From Siniperca chuatsi (lineage: Eukaryota; Chordata; Actinopteri; Centrarchiformes; Sinipercidae), in contig NC_058046.1 in the NCBI RefSeq assembly GCF_020085105.1, forward strand, positions 11,673,175-11,737,174: DNA of 64,000 nucleotides, written 5' to 3'. The translations under genes and the position numbers were made by a program. The notes below the pieces were generated by a model, which did not search any database, was not told the origin of the DNA, and saw nothing but the letters and a program-made list of their open reading frames with translations. Below are positions 27,201 through 36,763 of this stretch, piece by piece; within the stretch, counting starts at the first letter, position 1, and each line of letters opens with the position of its first letter.

Positions 27201-30200
27201 GAATTCTCTGCTCACTGGAAGATGTACAGAAATATCTCAATCAGTCAACTGAGACTTGTTACAAACATCTGGCATAATATTAAGAGTGAGTCATAGAGAA
27301 AGACAAAAATCCCTGACATGGAAATTATCTCATCAGTGAAATAATTTGCCCTGTACTACTTGCACATATGCTCATGTACATCCGTCACTCCCTAACAGCT
27401 CTTAGTGCTGTGATTGTCAGGGGCACAAAAAAGCATGTTAACTGTGATCCACATTACAGATTACAAATGAATTAACAAACCTGAAAAATTATAATCCTGA
27501 TTCTTGAGAAACTGGATTTAATATAATATTTATCACCCAGCTCACCTTCTGAGAGCAAAGATTGTTTCCCAGTGTTTCTCAGTCATGTTTTTGATGAGCT
27601 GCACCTCGTCCAGGACCAGGTGCCTCCACTTTCTCCTCAGAAAATGGCTCTGGTCTTTCATCAGCAGCTTGTAGGATGTTACACATACATGGAAGCTGTT
27701 GGCTTCCCCCCACCACTGTAGATCAGATGATATGTTATCACATACAGCTGTTTGTTTGTTTGTTGTAAAAAAGAAAAAGAAAAAAAGGCCTTCTACACTG
27801 AGTAATGTCATCAATATGTTTTGTTTAAATACAGCAAAAAACTACCATTCTCTTAGATCTGCGCTCCCTTCTGTTGCCAAGGTACAGGAGGATCTTAAGT
27901 CCAGGACACCAGCGCTTGAACTCCACCTCCCAATTTAGCAATTTGCACGTCCTTACTACAATAAGGTGGGGTCCCCAGATGCCTGTGGACAAAAACAGTC
28001 TTTATGACATTCAATTTTAAAAAATAAGAATAACAAAAATATTCACTATTAAAAAAATCATGTATATCTTTGAACAGAGGCATACATACCCTCTTGGCCA
28101 GCTAAGTGGGCCATGTAAGCCACTGTTTGTACAGTCTTGCCAAGGCCCGTCTCATCTGCTAGGATGCCATTGAGGTGTTTCTTGTGAAGGTTTACCAGCC
28201 AGTCCACACCTATTTGCTGATACTCTCGCAGCGACCCATGCAGTAGAAAAGGAGCTGGGCTGCGGGTCTGGTAAAATAAAAGACCAGTTAAAAAAATTAT
28301 AAAAAAGGCATCTTTTTCTTGTGTATGTTTGTGTGTGGATATGTCTTACTAAGGAAGTGGTCCTGAAGCTGCCCTTGGGCAGGATGAGCTCTGTGGCAGC
28401 AGCCACTTCAGCTATGTCTTTGGCAGGCTTCCCATCAGAGTCAGAGGAAGTGGCTTTGTCAGCACCACGGTACTGGTCCACACTAAGCAGGGAGTCAATC
28501 AACACTGCCTCAGGTGGACTGCCCGCAGGACACTGCATTTCTGGAAAATAAAGAATATCAACTGTTTTAGAGTCACATCATTCACAACCATTGGGTAAAA
28601 CGGGTATGAGGACGAATATGTCGATTTCATTTTTCAATTACAAAGGTACCTTCAGTCTCATCCACGTCATCCTCATCACTATGTTGACTAGGCTGAGGCC
28701 ACTCAAAGCCATCAACGTAGGCTCCAGCATACTGCTTCATCAAAGCATCCAGAGGCATCTCAGCTAAAAGCCAAATACAAAAGCACTTGGGTAAGCAATA
28801 CAGACACAAAGACAAATAATTCGGTACTTGATATATATATTTACATTACATTATATTTATAAATATACTTGATGGTATATTTAAGAAAGTGGCAAAAAAT
28901 TAAAAATGGTGTAATAATTTGTATTAATTTGTAATTTGTTGAGAAAAGAAAATGATATATTGCCCAAGAATATTTTCACAGTATAAATACCAAATGTGTG
29001 TTTAACTAATTAATTAATAATTCACCATTATGAAGTAGCATACAACAGGTTTATTAACAACTATGTGTAACATTATATGTTAACATAATTAATACGTTAT
29101 ATTAATTAACAGAATTAACACATTTCTGTCTATATATATATAGCAATTTTCAGTTCAGATACGGTTACTCTAGGCAAAACTTCTGTGTTTGTAACACTCT
29201 CGTATGGAGTATCAGTATATGCTGTGTACCCCAGTGTAATGACAGGTTATGAAAAAATGGATACCACTGAAGCCTAGTTTACTGATAATATCAAATAAAT
29301 AACAAATTTGGGAATAAACCCATTTCTCCCCCTTACTCCTGCCTCTCCACATACGCACTGACACAGAGAAGTCAAGTAAATAAGTACCATCTTTGGCAAG
29401 GTCAACCAACTCTGCTTTGTGGTCTGCTTCCCCTTCCATGGCCTCCTGTTCCTCTATGGTACTCTCTTCATCTGGGACTAAAAGAAAATACAGTTGTAAT
29501 AATTTTGCAGAGTAAAGGCAACTGTTCAGACTCTGAACTAAACATCCATGTTATTATTATTATCTTTTTTGCCATGTGAACCTCGGTAGTTTGACACATA
29601 CCATCCTCATCAACCAGGGACGAACTTGATTTTCTTTTTTTGGTTGAAGTCACCACCTCCTATAAAAAGAAAAAATATATATCAAAAAAGATAAATAAGA
29701 TGCAATAGGTGCATTTGCGTCGTCATTCATTAGCGTGTCCGTGTAGAACCTACCTCTTTATCAGCTTTCACTCCTGTTGACTGACCAGTTACTGTAACAC
29801 AAGTAATTTAAGTTCAATACAAAAAATCTTCTTAATAAAAAAGTTCTTACATATGAGGTAGATCAGCACACTTGAGCTTTGAACTGGAACCAATTGATGG
29901 GAAAATAAAAGCTCATGATATAGAGCAAATAGGTTATGTTTTATTTTTGGTAGTTGCTCAGTGGGACGTACCTTTGGCTGAGGCTTTTTGTAAGCTGAGT
30001 GCTTTAAGCCTTTTCTCATAAATTTCAAACTGGAGTTTGATTTCCACAACCTGACAGAAAAAAATACCTTATTCAGACTGGTAAAAACACTGTGATTATT
30101 ATAAATCATGATAAGGTTTCATAATTAAGAAAAATAAATAAATAAACATACCTGCTCAATGTTTGACCAGAAGAATTCCACCTCTCTGGCAATCGTGCTG

Positions 30201-33200
30201 GCAATGTGACGAAGATGAATTTCCCTTTCTTTCTTTGACCTCTCTTCACTTTTCTTCTGCTCTTGATGGTAACGGGCACACGTGCGAACAAGCTGTAGCA
30301 GAGACACATGAGACAGTTTGGCTTTCAACAAGACATCAGTTTCTGCAGTGTGTCCTCCTTTTGTTGTGCTGATGTGTAATTTCTCGCTGTGAATTATTCT
30401 ATCTCTGCCATACCTTCTTAGCAGCAGCCTCTTTCCATCTCCTCTCCTGGGCAAAGTCAGCTGCCATCCACTGCATCTCCTCCAGGAGGTAGTCCCAGTG
30501 AGACTTTGGACGTGAGGCTTCCACAAGCTTGGGGAGCCTACTGGCTGACCACTGGCCCTCCTTCCTTAGCTCAGAGATGCGTTGATGTACTTGACTCTCC
30601 TGGGAAATAGAAACAGCATGTGACATCAGAATATAAATCAATAATATTCATTCTTGTTTCAGATGCTCCAATAAGAGATAGGTTGTTGAGCTCCAAAATG
30701 TAAACCTTACTCAATGAATATACTCAAATACAAGACAATGCACAAAAAGAGATCATATAAAGAATAAAATCAACAGACATCATTGGGCATTGTCAATAAC
30801 CACATGTCAATTATTCTTATTTATCAAATGCCATTATAAATAACTATGAGGAAGTTAAAAGTATACATCTTTGCTTTCATTAGTTAAAAAAAAGAAAAAA
30901 TACAGTAAGTACTGAAGATTCACAGGCAACACATACATGTATTTAAGACTTTTAAAGGCACTGAATCTATTCAGGCCAAGATCATTTGCAGAACTCACCA
31001 TTTTGGCCTGCTCAACTTGCTTATCTTGAGAACCCTCCTGTGAGGACTGCATGGTCGCACTTTGACCAAAGCCACCAATTTTGACTGCAGATATGCCATT
31101 GGTTCCAGTCAGTTTGGACTGGGTGCTTGGGTTGATGTTAGAGCCAAGAGGGCGGAGTGGACTTGCAGAATGGGGGGTTGGAACAGAATTGGGAGCTGAG
31201 AGGGGAGCGGGAGACATGGATGTCATAGATATTGAGTTGGTCATAATCCTCTGAACTAGCTGGTTTGACTCTGTACCAGGGCGAGCAAGTGCCACCGTCT
31301 ATGAAGAAAGGAGAAAATAATATTCTTAATAGGACAATTTGCAGTCTCACCATTTAGTCACAAACATACATGAAAACTGTATTTGTATGGTTTTAGGTAG
31401 ACTGACCGCTTGTCCTGACTGTAGTATGGCCTGGGATTGTTGTTGCTGGGGCTGCAACTGGAGATGAAGACCTGGCTGCATTTGCTGCTGCAGTTGAGCC
31501 TGGAGCTGTGTATGGGGGTTTACTGTGGCCAGGACAGGCCCACCTGCCTGCACCTTCACCTGTGCCTGGAGCTGACCACCAGGCTGAACTGTGTTCTCCA
31601 CTAACTGAGCCTGCTGAGAGAGTGTCATGGGCAGGCCTGCCATAGGGAGGGAACCTTGGGGCAGCCTGACAGGCAGCTGGGGAGGAGGGGTGTGCAGGCT
31701 CGCTGCATTTTGCACTGGAGGTCCTTTGGATGGGTCGTATTGTTGCTGGTTCTGCTTCTGTCCTGCAATCTGGACTGCTTGAGGAGTAGGCGGCATCCCG
31801 CCTGTACACATAGTAACCAAATTATAGGACAAACAAGGGGGTAGTACAGAAAGCAACACAGAGAAAGACAGTAAAAATCAAGATGTCAATCTTGTCATCT
31901 GAAGTGAAGTGTTTTGTAAATGTCTTTTTGTACTCAATATATATATTTGAGAGACCCCTTTAAACAAGTTACATCTTTTGAAGCTAATAAGTAGATCATG
32001 AAATTATATTTTTAAAATTCTAAATGACTGTTTGAGCTTCAGCTATTAGAGCTCCTCAGAACCTTGACTTAATGAACTAGATGTACTTTATGAATCAACA
32101 GTAGTGTACTACTTCCTGATGATCAGAGCGGAAACTAATGAAAGTCATACAGCAAAATGGTTACAGAAGAAATGAAATCAATGTGAGAATCTACATGTCT
32201 CTCAAATAAAATACTACTTTGATTAATGCAAAACCAAAACATTGTATTTCAAATGTTGAGAGAATGTGGTTAAAAACATCAAAAATTATACATGCAATAA
32301 GAGAGGTTTTTAAGAGAGAAAAAATAGAAATGTTATAAAGAAAAATGTAAAAAAAATAAATAAAATAAAATTCTGAAAATAAAGAGACAGGGAGAAGAAA
32401 GGGGAAATAAAAATATAGAGCGGACACTCACAAAAACACCATATGTTTGGCATGCATGAAGCGATGTCATTCTAGCGGTAACCAAGGCATCTGGATGCCT
32501 CACATAGCAACAAAGCACAGAGGTGAGCAAAAGGACACACATGGAGTCTTGCAGACAGCAGACCTGAGCGGAGCTGTGCACACTAAAGCAGCGCCTGCCT
32601 TACCTCCCTGATCGTCACACCACCTTGCCTAGACGCCATCAACACCTGGCCCTGACACACCCACACCACCACAATCGCAAAAACCTGTGCCACGAACGCA
32701 ACTCCTCCACATGATTCCCCTCCTACTTAGACTGAGGGAAAGAAGCCAAGTCAGAACAAAATGCCATGAAATAACATGGAAGGAAAATCAACTAAATGTG
32801 AACATGAGATAAATAAAGACACTCTTGAAGATGCAAGATTGATGATTTTGAATCCCTGTTGATGATGTAAGGACGGACAATTGGACAGGGAAAGACTTGT
32901 GAAGGAATGACAATGGGAAACCAAACAAAGCATGACACGTGGATTCATAAATTGGGAAAACAAGCAAAACCCATTGGAAAGTGAATTTACTCTCACAGGG
33001 TTCCCACTTTCTGTGATCCACCTCCAAATCAGATGAAAATCCATCAGCACGGGAAGGTCTGTCCAAATAAAGATGACTAACAGGAACAAACTTCAGAAAA
33101 GAAGAGATGGATAACGATGGGTGATCAATAGTTAAAACAAAAAAAGAAAATCATAAAGACATGGCATCTTCCCATTGAGTGGCTACTCTTCGTCAGACTT

Positions 33201-35579
33201 GGATTGTCTTCTTCCCCATTTATCCTGACAGAGAGAGCTGGTGCTGGTACAGCTAAGCCTGAACTTCCTGTGGACTGCTGAGAAATCCAACAGATGGATG
33301 AAGATCTGTTTGTTGATGCTGCTTGAAGTTTGTTTGTAGAAGATGAATGCTGTGATTCCTTTTTTAAAATCTCAGTTTGAGGAAGGGGATACGTCCAGCA
33401 GCATCGAACAGAACACAGAACGGCCTGGTAGTAGCACTCCTACCTTGCGCAGTTGGCATAAGCTGCTGGAGTGGAACGCCAGGTGATCCTAAAGGACCTA
33501 CACCAGGATGCTGGAAAATCAGCCCATGGCGACCAACGTCAATCCGGGACCTCTTAGCCTGATCTGGGATTTAAAACACACAATACCCTCATAACGCAAA
33601 ACAAAAGCACTAGGCACAGAGCAATGACCTTCTGAAGACCTTACAGGTCACCTCTCCTTCCTCGGGTTAAGACTTCAACACAGAGCGCTAGTAGAGGATG
33701 CCAAATATCTAAAAGCAGAAGCAATTAGAGGGAGAAAAGAAAACAAACAGAAAACAAAGCAAACGGGGAGGAAACAAAGCAACATAAGAGAGACAGGAGT
33801 CTACGATCCTTGCCCTACCTGCTTGCACCATAGCCTGTTGCCTCTTAAAGGCATCCATGTCTCCAGGGTTTGTAATGGTACCAGCAGCAGCCCCTTGGTG
33901 TCCCTGCAAAAACAACCTCTCAAGGAATTAGTGAGGGACTTCCTCTTGTAAAAGATTCTCAATAGAATCTAAGAACGAAACAATAGATCATTTTATTGTA
34001 AGAAGTGCTTAAAACAAGTGTTGCCTCTATCACCTGAAACTGCTGCTGGACAGAGAAAGCTGCAGAAACATTGGGAGGAAGCTGTGTTGCTATGGCAACT
34101 GGTGTCACTGCTTGACCATCCTTTCCAGTAACAACCTTTACCTAAAAAAAAGCCACAAATTTCAAAGAGGAACAATATGCATTGGATGAAATGAATGTAC
34201 AGTTCTCTAATTGTAAAAGTCCTACTTGATCTTACACTAAGAGCCAGCCAATGTAATACCTCATCATTAATGACCTCAGATTGTTCTTCTTCTTCCTCTT
34301 CATCTTCAAGGTCCAAGTCGTTCTGTCTCAAGTAAGTATACAAGGGAACACAGGGCTTCTTCTTAAAAGCTAGGTAGTCCATCATGTTCCCTTGGAGGTG
34401 TTGCAGAAAGAAAAGCTCAATCAGGTATTCTTTGAACACTTCTTTCAGGCTCTCCATCTTCTTGGTGTGATGCTCCAAGCAGTGTTTTCTCAGCTGGGCA
34501 ATCTCTGGAGTAGAAGGAGCAATTTCCTCCAACTTCTTGGGAACCTGCTTCTTCATAGTGCCCACAGCCATGCTGGTGGGTGCAAGAGGATTGTTGGGGA
34601 TCCCTTGGGGTGGACTGGTGAGGGATGGGCTAGAAGGTGGAATGGAGCAGGGTATACTGAATGATGCTGTGGCTGTGGTTCCTACTCCAGCAACCACACC
34701 CTGTTGCGTCTTCTCAAATATCATAGGGCGTGCCAGCTGTCCTTGAATGATACTGCTGATCTGGGGAGGTAGGTTGGAAGTGGTGATGTGACCAGGGCTG
34801 CCCAGAGTGGCAAGAGCAGTGCCAGTGGCTACTGGACTTTGAGGCCCAAGGTGGTGGATGGTGCCTCCAGTCTGTGAGTGAGGCTGAGAGAGCCGGTGTT
34901 CCCTCACAGAGCCTGGTGCTCCTGGAGAGGCCAGCTGTACCTGGCCAGGTGTGGCTGGGGCAATCTGGGCCAGTCCGGTCCCCTCCTGGTAAACAAAGTG
35001 GCCACTTCCCGATGGACTGCCTAAACTGATTTGTCGCACCAACATACCAGCTTCAACAAATCTTGTTGGACTCTGTCCACACACACCCAATGCAGTTGCA
35101 CCTGCTCCTGGCCTTGTCACACCTTGCAAAGGAACTGGGCTGTGCTGGGTGGGACTTTGGGGCTGCATGGGCTGGGGCACAGGTGAGGTGACTTGGATGT
35201 AGGATGATGGAGCATGCTCAAACCTCCACTGAGGTGTAGTATGCTGGAAGCCAGGGGATGCTGGGTTCTGGATGGGGAGTGGGGTTAGGGTGATCTGCTG
35301 GTTACCAGTCACCATCTGTCCCACATTTTGTAATGTGATGTTCATGTTCTGGCCAGTGACTGGGCTACGACTCATGATTATCTGATAATTGGGTGACTGG
35401 GGTGCTGAGGGGCTGGCAGCAGAGGAAAATGTGGTCACAGGAGATTGAGGGTGGTTAACTGTAGCTTGCTGCTGTGTAACTGCCATGGTGGGCTGCTGCT
35501 CCTCTGCTTCAGATCCACTGACAGACTTGGATCTCTGGAGCTGTCGTTGCATATTCTGTGATCCACTTCCATGGTGCAT
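2681..35579 (-). CDS. ep400: E1A-binding protein p400, SWI2/SNF2 ATPase of the TIP60/p400 complex (complete, 53 coding exons)
   Basis: EP400 is the large nuclear SNF2-family ATPase of the TIP60/p400 complex. It exchanges H2A.Z and H3.3 and supports histone acetylation, transcription and DNA repair. The start is the ATG at 35579, reading [10 protein letters not shown], which matches the vertebrate N-terminus. The stop is at 2681-2683. Coding exons in order: 34260-35579, 34034-34141, 33819-33903, 33444-33563, 31407-31801, 30999-31298, 30414-30599, 30152-30292, 29972-30050, 29754-29791, 29602-29659, 29388-29477, 28650-28763, 28350-28540, 28090-28267, 27846-27982, 27546-27715, 27040-27214, 26797-26933, 26206-26392, 23357-23523, 23051-23238, 21696-21995, 18955-19119, 17599-17751, 17262-17332, 16792-17081, 16268-16470, 15306-15475, 14054-14250, 13562-13673, 13040-13360, 12867-12941, 12531-12659, 12390-12434, 11994-12147, 11658-11893, 11336-11509, 11196-11243, 9060-9196, 8677-8733, 8512-8590, 7793-7963, 7644-7689, 7456-7562, 5567-5768, 5327-5466, 4811-5059, 4386-4560, 4036-4190, 3672-3833, 3493-3570, 2681-3001. 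The total of 9486 nt is a multiple of three and gives 3161 residues, close to human EP400. Confidence 0.96.
4240..4299. repeat. Fragment of a TTAA-ended palindromic MITE
   Basis: The sequence AATCCTACACACTGGACCTTTAA ends the fragment. Together with GGTATTCAAAATGGTTGCAA it is the inverted left end of the fuller element at 6687-7035. Only about 60 bp remains. It sits in the ep400 intron between exons 4386-4560 and 4036-4190. Confidence 0.7.
4632..4651. repeat. (CAA)n microsatellite
   Basis: Seven CAA units in an ep400 intron, with no coding role. Confidence 0.8.
6687..7035. mobile_element. Palindromic MITE with TTAA ends
   Basis: The left end TTAAAAAGTCCAGTGTGTAG and right end CACACTGGACCTTTAA are inverted repeats of one another. 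The roughly 350-bp element has no coding capacity. It lies in the 1.7-kb ep400 intron 5769-7455. It carries ATGGCG motifs (6845-6865) that mimic YY1 sites. A shortened relative lies at 4240-4299. The rest of that intron is unremarkable. Confidence 0.75.
7971..7994. repeat. ep400: (CA)12 microsatellite at an ep400 3' splice site
   Basis: On the gene strand this is (TG)12 followed by TTTGCAG and exon 7793-7963. The repeat occupies the place of the polypyrimidine tract. Confidence 0.9.
8512..9196 (-). CDS. ep400: ep400 conserved post-SANT exons (residues about 2470-2560)
   Basis: The exons are 9060-9196, 8677-8733 and 8512-8590. They encode [59 protein letters not shown] and [10 protein letters not shown]. 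The match to human EP400 is nearly continuous. The acceptor of the first exon is only 14 bases from a 53-bp (AC)n repeat, discussed as a finding. Confidence 0.94.
9211..9263. repeat. ep400: (AC)26 microsatellite next to an ep400 3' splice site
   Basis: On the gene strand this is (GT)26, then CTGTACTTGCTCAG and exon 9060-9196. It is the longest dinucleotide tract in the window. Confidence 0.92.
9899..10670. mobile_element. Truncated hAT-like MITE (AAGTACTT-rich family)
   Basis: The right end reads TTACATTCCACCACTG, a terminal inverted repeat of the CAGTGGTGGAA type. The body is rich in AAGTAAAAGTAC motifs near both ends. The left terminus is missing. The left side instead abuts GGAGTGAACTGTCCCTTTT, which looks like the end of a different repeat. 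It lies in the 2-kb ep400 intron 9197-11195. A full-length relative is at 62433-62976. Confidence 0.7.
11196..11243 (-). CDS. ep400: ep400 16-codon basic cassette exon (putative)
   Basis: This short open exon lies between the SANT exon and the next conserved exon. It has an acceptor (TTTTCAG) and a donor (GTACCC). Both ends are phase 0, so it can be included or skipped. It encodes [16 protein letters not shown], a Lys-rich peptide that could be a nuclear-localisation or DNA-contact patch. The human sequence I recall joins the flanking exons directly, so I treat it as alternatively spliced. An upstream run of decayed repeats makes chance splice sites possible. Confidence 0.65.
11336..11893 (-). 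CDS. ep400: ep400 SANT/Myb-like domain exons (residues about 2317-2453)
   Basis: The exons are 11658-11893 and 11336-11509. They encode a basic block ([30 protein letters not shown]) and then the Myb-like/SANT domain: [37 protein letters not shown] and [20 protein letters not shown]. In EP400 the SANT region binds and inhibits TIP60/KAT5. The first exon has a tandem acceptor, CAGTAG, so it may start at 11893 or 11890. The change is in frame and adds or removes one Val. Confidence 0.95.
11994..13360 (-). CDS. ep400: ep400 acidic and coiled-coil exons after the ATPase (residues about 2076-2317)
   Basis: The exons are 13040-13360, 12867-12941, 12531-12659, 12390-12434 and 11994-12147. The first encodes [20 protein letters not shown] and then a dense Glu/Asp run of about 25 residues. 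The next gives [17 protein letters not shown] charged helical segment ([20 protein letters not shown]) leads to [11 protein letters not shown], then [15 protein letters not shown] and [21 protein letters not shown] (TA)n tract lies just upstream of the first exon's donor side, at 13003-13024. Confidence 0.93.
13562..15475 (-). CDS. ep400: ep400 SNF2 ATPase lobe 2 / helicase C (residues about 1916-2075)
   Basis: The exons are 15306-15475, 14054-14250 and 13562-13673. They encode [31 protein letters not shown], the conserved [20 protein letters not shown] and [19 protein letters not shown], ending [10 protein letters not shown]. Motif VI reads [12 protein letters not shown]. In most SNF2 proteins this is Q-RxxRIGQ-R with two arginines that contact ATP. 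The altered motif is a property of the EP400 branch, as human EP400 also has a degenerate version, and is not a local mutation. Confidence 0.94.
14251..15305 (-). other. ep400: ep400 intron 14251-15305, no recognised content
   Basis: About 1 kb with no open exon, no repeat I recognise and no clear snoRNA. The part at 14690-14840 is less A/T-rich than its surroundings, but I cannot assign it. Confidence 0.4.
15786..15905. repeat. Dispersed fish repeat fragment
   Basis: The segment CAATTCTTGTCCATTTTTTTATACAGCG through CAAGGGGCTTTACAATATG resembles a family common in teleost genomes (TATATAGCGC ... CAAGGGGCTTTACA). It is a fragment without ends, in the intron before exon 15306-15475. Confidence 0.5.
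16268..26392 (-). CDS. ep400: ep400 long insertion between the two ATPase lobes (residues about 1341-1916)
   Basis: The exons are 26206-26392, 23357-23523, 23051-23238, 21696-21995, 18955-19119, 17599-17751, 17262-17332, 16792-17081 and 16268-16470. A large insertion splitting the ATPase is the hallmark of the INO80/SWR1/EP400 class and binds RUVBL1/RUVBL2. Landmarks are [82 protein letters not shown] and [17 protein letters not shown]. The introns here carry the largest transposon load of the gene. Confidence 0.92.
18123..18170. repeat. hAT-type terminal fragment
   Basis: CAGTGGTGTGAAAAAGTG, followed by CCCCTTCCTGATTTC, matches the 5' terminus of a common fish hAT family. Similarity stops after about 45 bp, so only the end survives. 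It lies in ep400 intron 17752-18954, which otherwise shows nothing. Confidence 0.6.
19960..20792. mobile_element. Foldback element in ep400 intron
   Basis: The left end TTAAAGCAACTACAAAGAG and right end CCTTGTAGTTGCTTTAA are inverted copies. The 830-bp interior is A/T-rich with no long open frame. The ends suggest a non-autonomous DNA transposon. It fills much of the 2.6-kb intron 19120-21695; the remainder shows only a short G-run near 21310. Confidence 0.6.
23654..25718. mobile_element. 2.07-kb hAT-like transposon with perfect 8-bp target duplication
   Basis: The left end TAGGGGTGGGTGATATGGCC and right end ATATTGCCCAACCCTA are terminal inverted repeats with mismatches. The 8 bases outside each end are identical: TGCACAAG at 23646-23653 and 25719-25726. 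An 8-bp duplication is the hAT signature. No intact transposase is visible, so it is non-autonomous or decayed. Inside are a (GT)13 tract (24296-24321) and a repeated GGTGCT...GGAGCACCA block near 24165 and 24985. It occupies most of the ep400 intron 23524-26205. Confidence 0.85.
25865..26110. repeat. Decayed dispersed repeat
   Basis: The pattern ATTATCAATTAGTGGATCAAC through AATTATCCAAACAATTATTAATTT resembles, distantly, the element at 46455-46805. It lies in the ep400 intron just upstream of exon 26206-26392 in plus coordinates. Confidence 0.35.
26797..28267 (-). CDS. ep400: ep400 SNF2 ATPase lobe 1 (residues about 1076-1341)
   Basis: The exons are 28090-28267, 27846-27982, 27546-27715, 27040-27214 and 26797-26933. 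Motif I (Walker A) is [12 protein letters not shown] near residues 1109-1120. The Walker B position reads LVLDEVQ near residues 1214-1219, where most SNF2 proteins have DEAH or DEGH; human EP400 is also atypical here (DEMQ). [17 protein letters not shown] is motif III, and [19 protein letters not shown] is the end-of-lobe block. The fold and ATP-binding residues are intact. Confidence 0.95.
28350..29791 (-). CDS. ep400: ep400 acidic linker before the ATPase (residues about 912-1075)
   Basis: The exons are 29754-29791 (38 nt), 29602-29659 (58 nt), 29388-29477, 28650-28763 and 28350-28540. The first two are near micro-exons. The protein has a basic KKRKSSSS patch and then an acidic stretch ([19 protein letters not shown]). 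The conserved segment [13 protein letters not shown] and the block [18 protein letters not shown] lead into the ATPase. Phases close across all five exons. Confidence 0.92.
29972..30599 (-). CDS. ep400: ep400 HSA domain exons (residues about 777-912)
   Basis: The exons are 30414-30599, 30152-30292 and 29972-30050. They encode the helicase/SANT-associated (HSA) domain, seen as [30 protein letters not shown] and the downstream [18 protein letters not shown]. In EP400 and its relatives SRCAP and INO80, the HSA helix binds actin and actin-related proteins. The first two exons are in phase 0 at both ends. The domain is intact. Confidence 0.95.
30999..33903 (-). CDS. ep400: ep400 Gln/Pro-rich linker exons (residues about 477-776)
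   Basis: The exons are 33819-33903, 33444-33563, 31407-31801 and 30999-31298. They encode a conserved FKRQQAM segment, a basic AKRSRIDVG patch, then GGMPPTPQ and [20 protein letters not shown], which match human EP400 closely. A long Gln- and Pro-rich stretch and a Ser/Pro-rich exon follow. There is no catalytic motif. The 1.6-kb intron 31802-33443 between the second and third of these exons shows nothing recognisable. Confidence 0.93.
31802..33443 (-). other. ep400: ep400 intron 31802-33443, no recognised content
   Basis: The first part is A/T-rich, and 32580-32740 is richer in C. A donor-like GGAG/GTAAGG is seen on the gene strand near 32603, but the frame upstream of it is closed, so no exon is called. 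Confidence 0.4.
34034..34141 (-). CDS. ep400: ep400 36-codon symmetric exon (candidate alternative exon)
   Basis: The exon is 108 nt with phase 0 at both ends and encodes [10 protein letters not shown] through SVQQQFQ. Skipping it would remove 36 residues without changing frame. My recollection is that a human EP400 isoform lacks the same block, which would make this a conserved optional exon. The acceptor is TTTTTAG and the donor GTGATA. Confidence 0.9.
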
Positions 35580-35614
35580 TGCGTGACACTGTTACTATGT
35601 CTAAACACAATAAT
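34260..35614 (-). CDS. ep400: ep400 first coding exon: N-terminal disordered region (residues 1-440)
   Basis: This is the largest exon. It holds 35 bases of 5' UTR after the acceptor TTTTCCACAG and then 440 codons. The protein is rich in Pro, Gln, Ser and Thr, with blocks shared with other vertebrates such as [17 protein letters not shown] and [12 protein letters not shown]. It ends in a helical block ([17 protein letters not shown]) and an acidic run before the donor GTATTAC. The region is thought to bind partners rather than catalyse. The ATG at 35579 was chosen because the next residues match the conserved start and no in-frame upstream ATG lies in the exon. Confidence 0.95.
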
Positions 35615-36763
35615 CTGTGGAAAAGGCACAGCAAAGCACAACAATAAGAGATTTTTAACTATCTCTGGGTGTATTAAGTGTATTTTTTTCATTTGATTTT
35701 AGTCATTGTGATGATTGATTTGTCAGGTATTCAATTCATTGGATTAACCTAAAACATACATTATTGTCTGGTTATTTCATCTACAAACAATTTCTCAATT
35801 GATTTAACAGAAAATTATCTCCATTTCACCCACTTCTTCTATTAAACTAGTATACATAACCAATTTTAAATACATACACACATACAGGGGTCCAAATACA
35901 TTTACACCAAGTAATTTGGAAATACAGAAGGCAGTACACTTCAGGGTTGACAGCTGGCCTGTCACATATATTACAATGTGATTATTGCTTACAGAAATGG
36001 CGTGTTAATGGAAAAAAGGCAAGGGCCGTTACCTTCAAGCCCGGAACATGCACCTTGCAAGAAGTTATATATTAAGGTTTTAACAGCACATCTTCAACGT
36101 AATATAGCTACACACCATCTTTACATCTGCATACTTTCAAACGAGTGCTAGACAAAATATCTATATTGCCAGATGTAGATAGTCCTGTAATGGAAATTAT
36201 GGGGTTGATCTAGTCTCATCTACCGCTGTGAATCAGCCATAGCCAACCTGCATCTTAAACAAAGGTTATATACCGATACAGGTGATGTGCACTGTTACTT
36301 TAGGCCTATTACAGTAAATTACAGCGTTGAGAAATTGTTGTAGACTCGTGTTTACACCGCAATAACGACATTATAATTACAACAAATATAACATACACAT
36401 AACAGTATTTCCTGGGTAACGTTACTGGCTTAAATTTTCATTGTTTGTTACGACGTTAGTGTAAGCCCCCCACTTCCAGTTTCGCTCCGGGGCGTAACGT
36501 TAGCTAACGCTAGCTAGCTAGTAAGTAGCAAGTATAGGAATATTACGGTGTGGGCTTAGGGTTGGGTAATAAATATACTGCAAGTAGATCACAAATATTA
36601 ATCCGTAACATCTGTAATAATGCTGTCTGTGCCATTTCAGCAATTACAATGACCCTTGCTACGGGACGCGTGCTAACAAATGCTAATGGTGTTAGCTTGT
36701 TATTGCTAGCAGGCCAGCTGCTAATGAATACATACATTTTATCACCTCAGCGGTGTTACTTAC

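Noticed and set aside
14251..31800. H/ACA snoRNA (human EP400 hosts SNORA49)
   Set aside because: I looked in the ep400 introns for paired hairpins with H and ACA boxes and found no convincing case. A covariance-model search would be decisive.
32590..32650. Donor-like GGAG/GTAAGG in ep400 intron 31802-33443
   Set aside because: The candidate exon before it contains an in-frame stop in the needed phase, and the flanking exons join in register without it.
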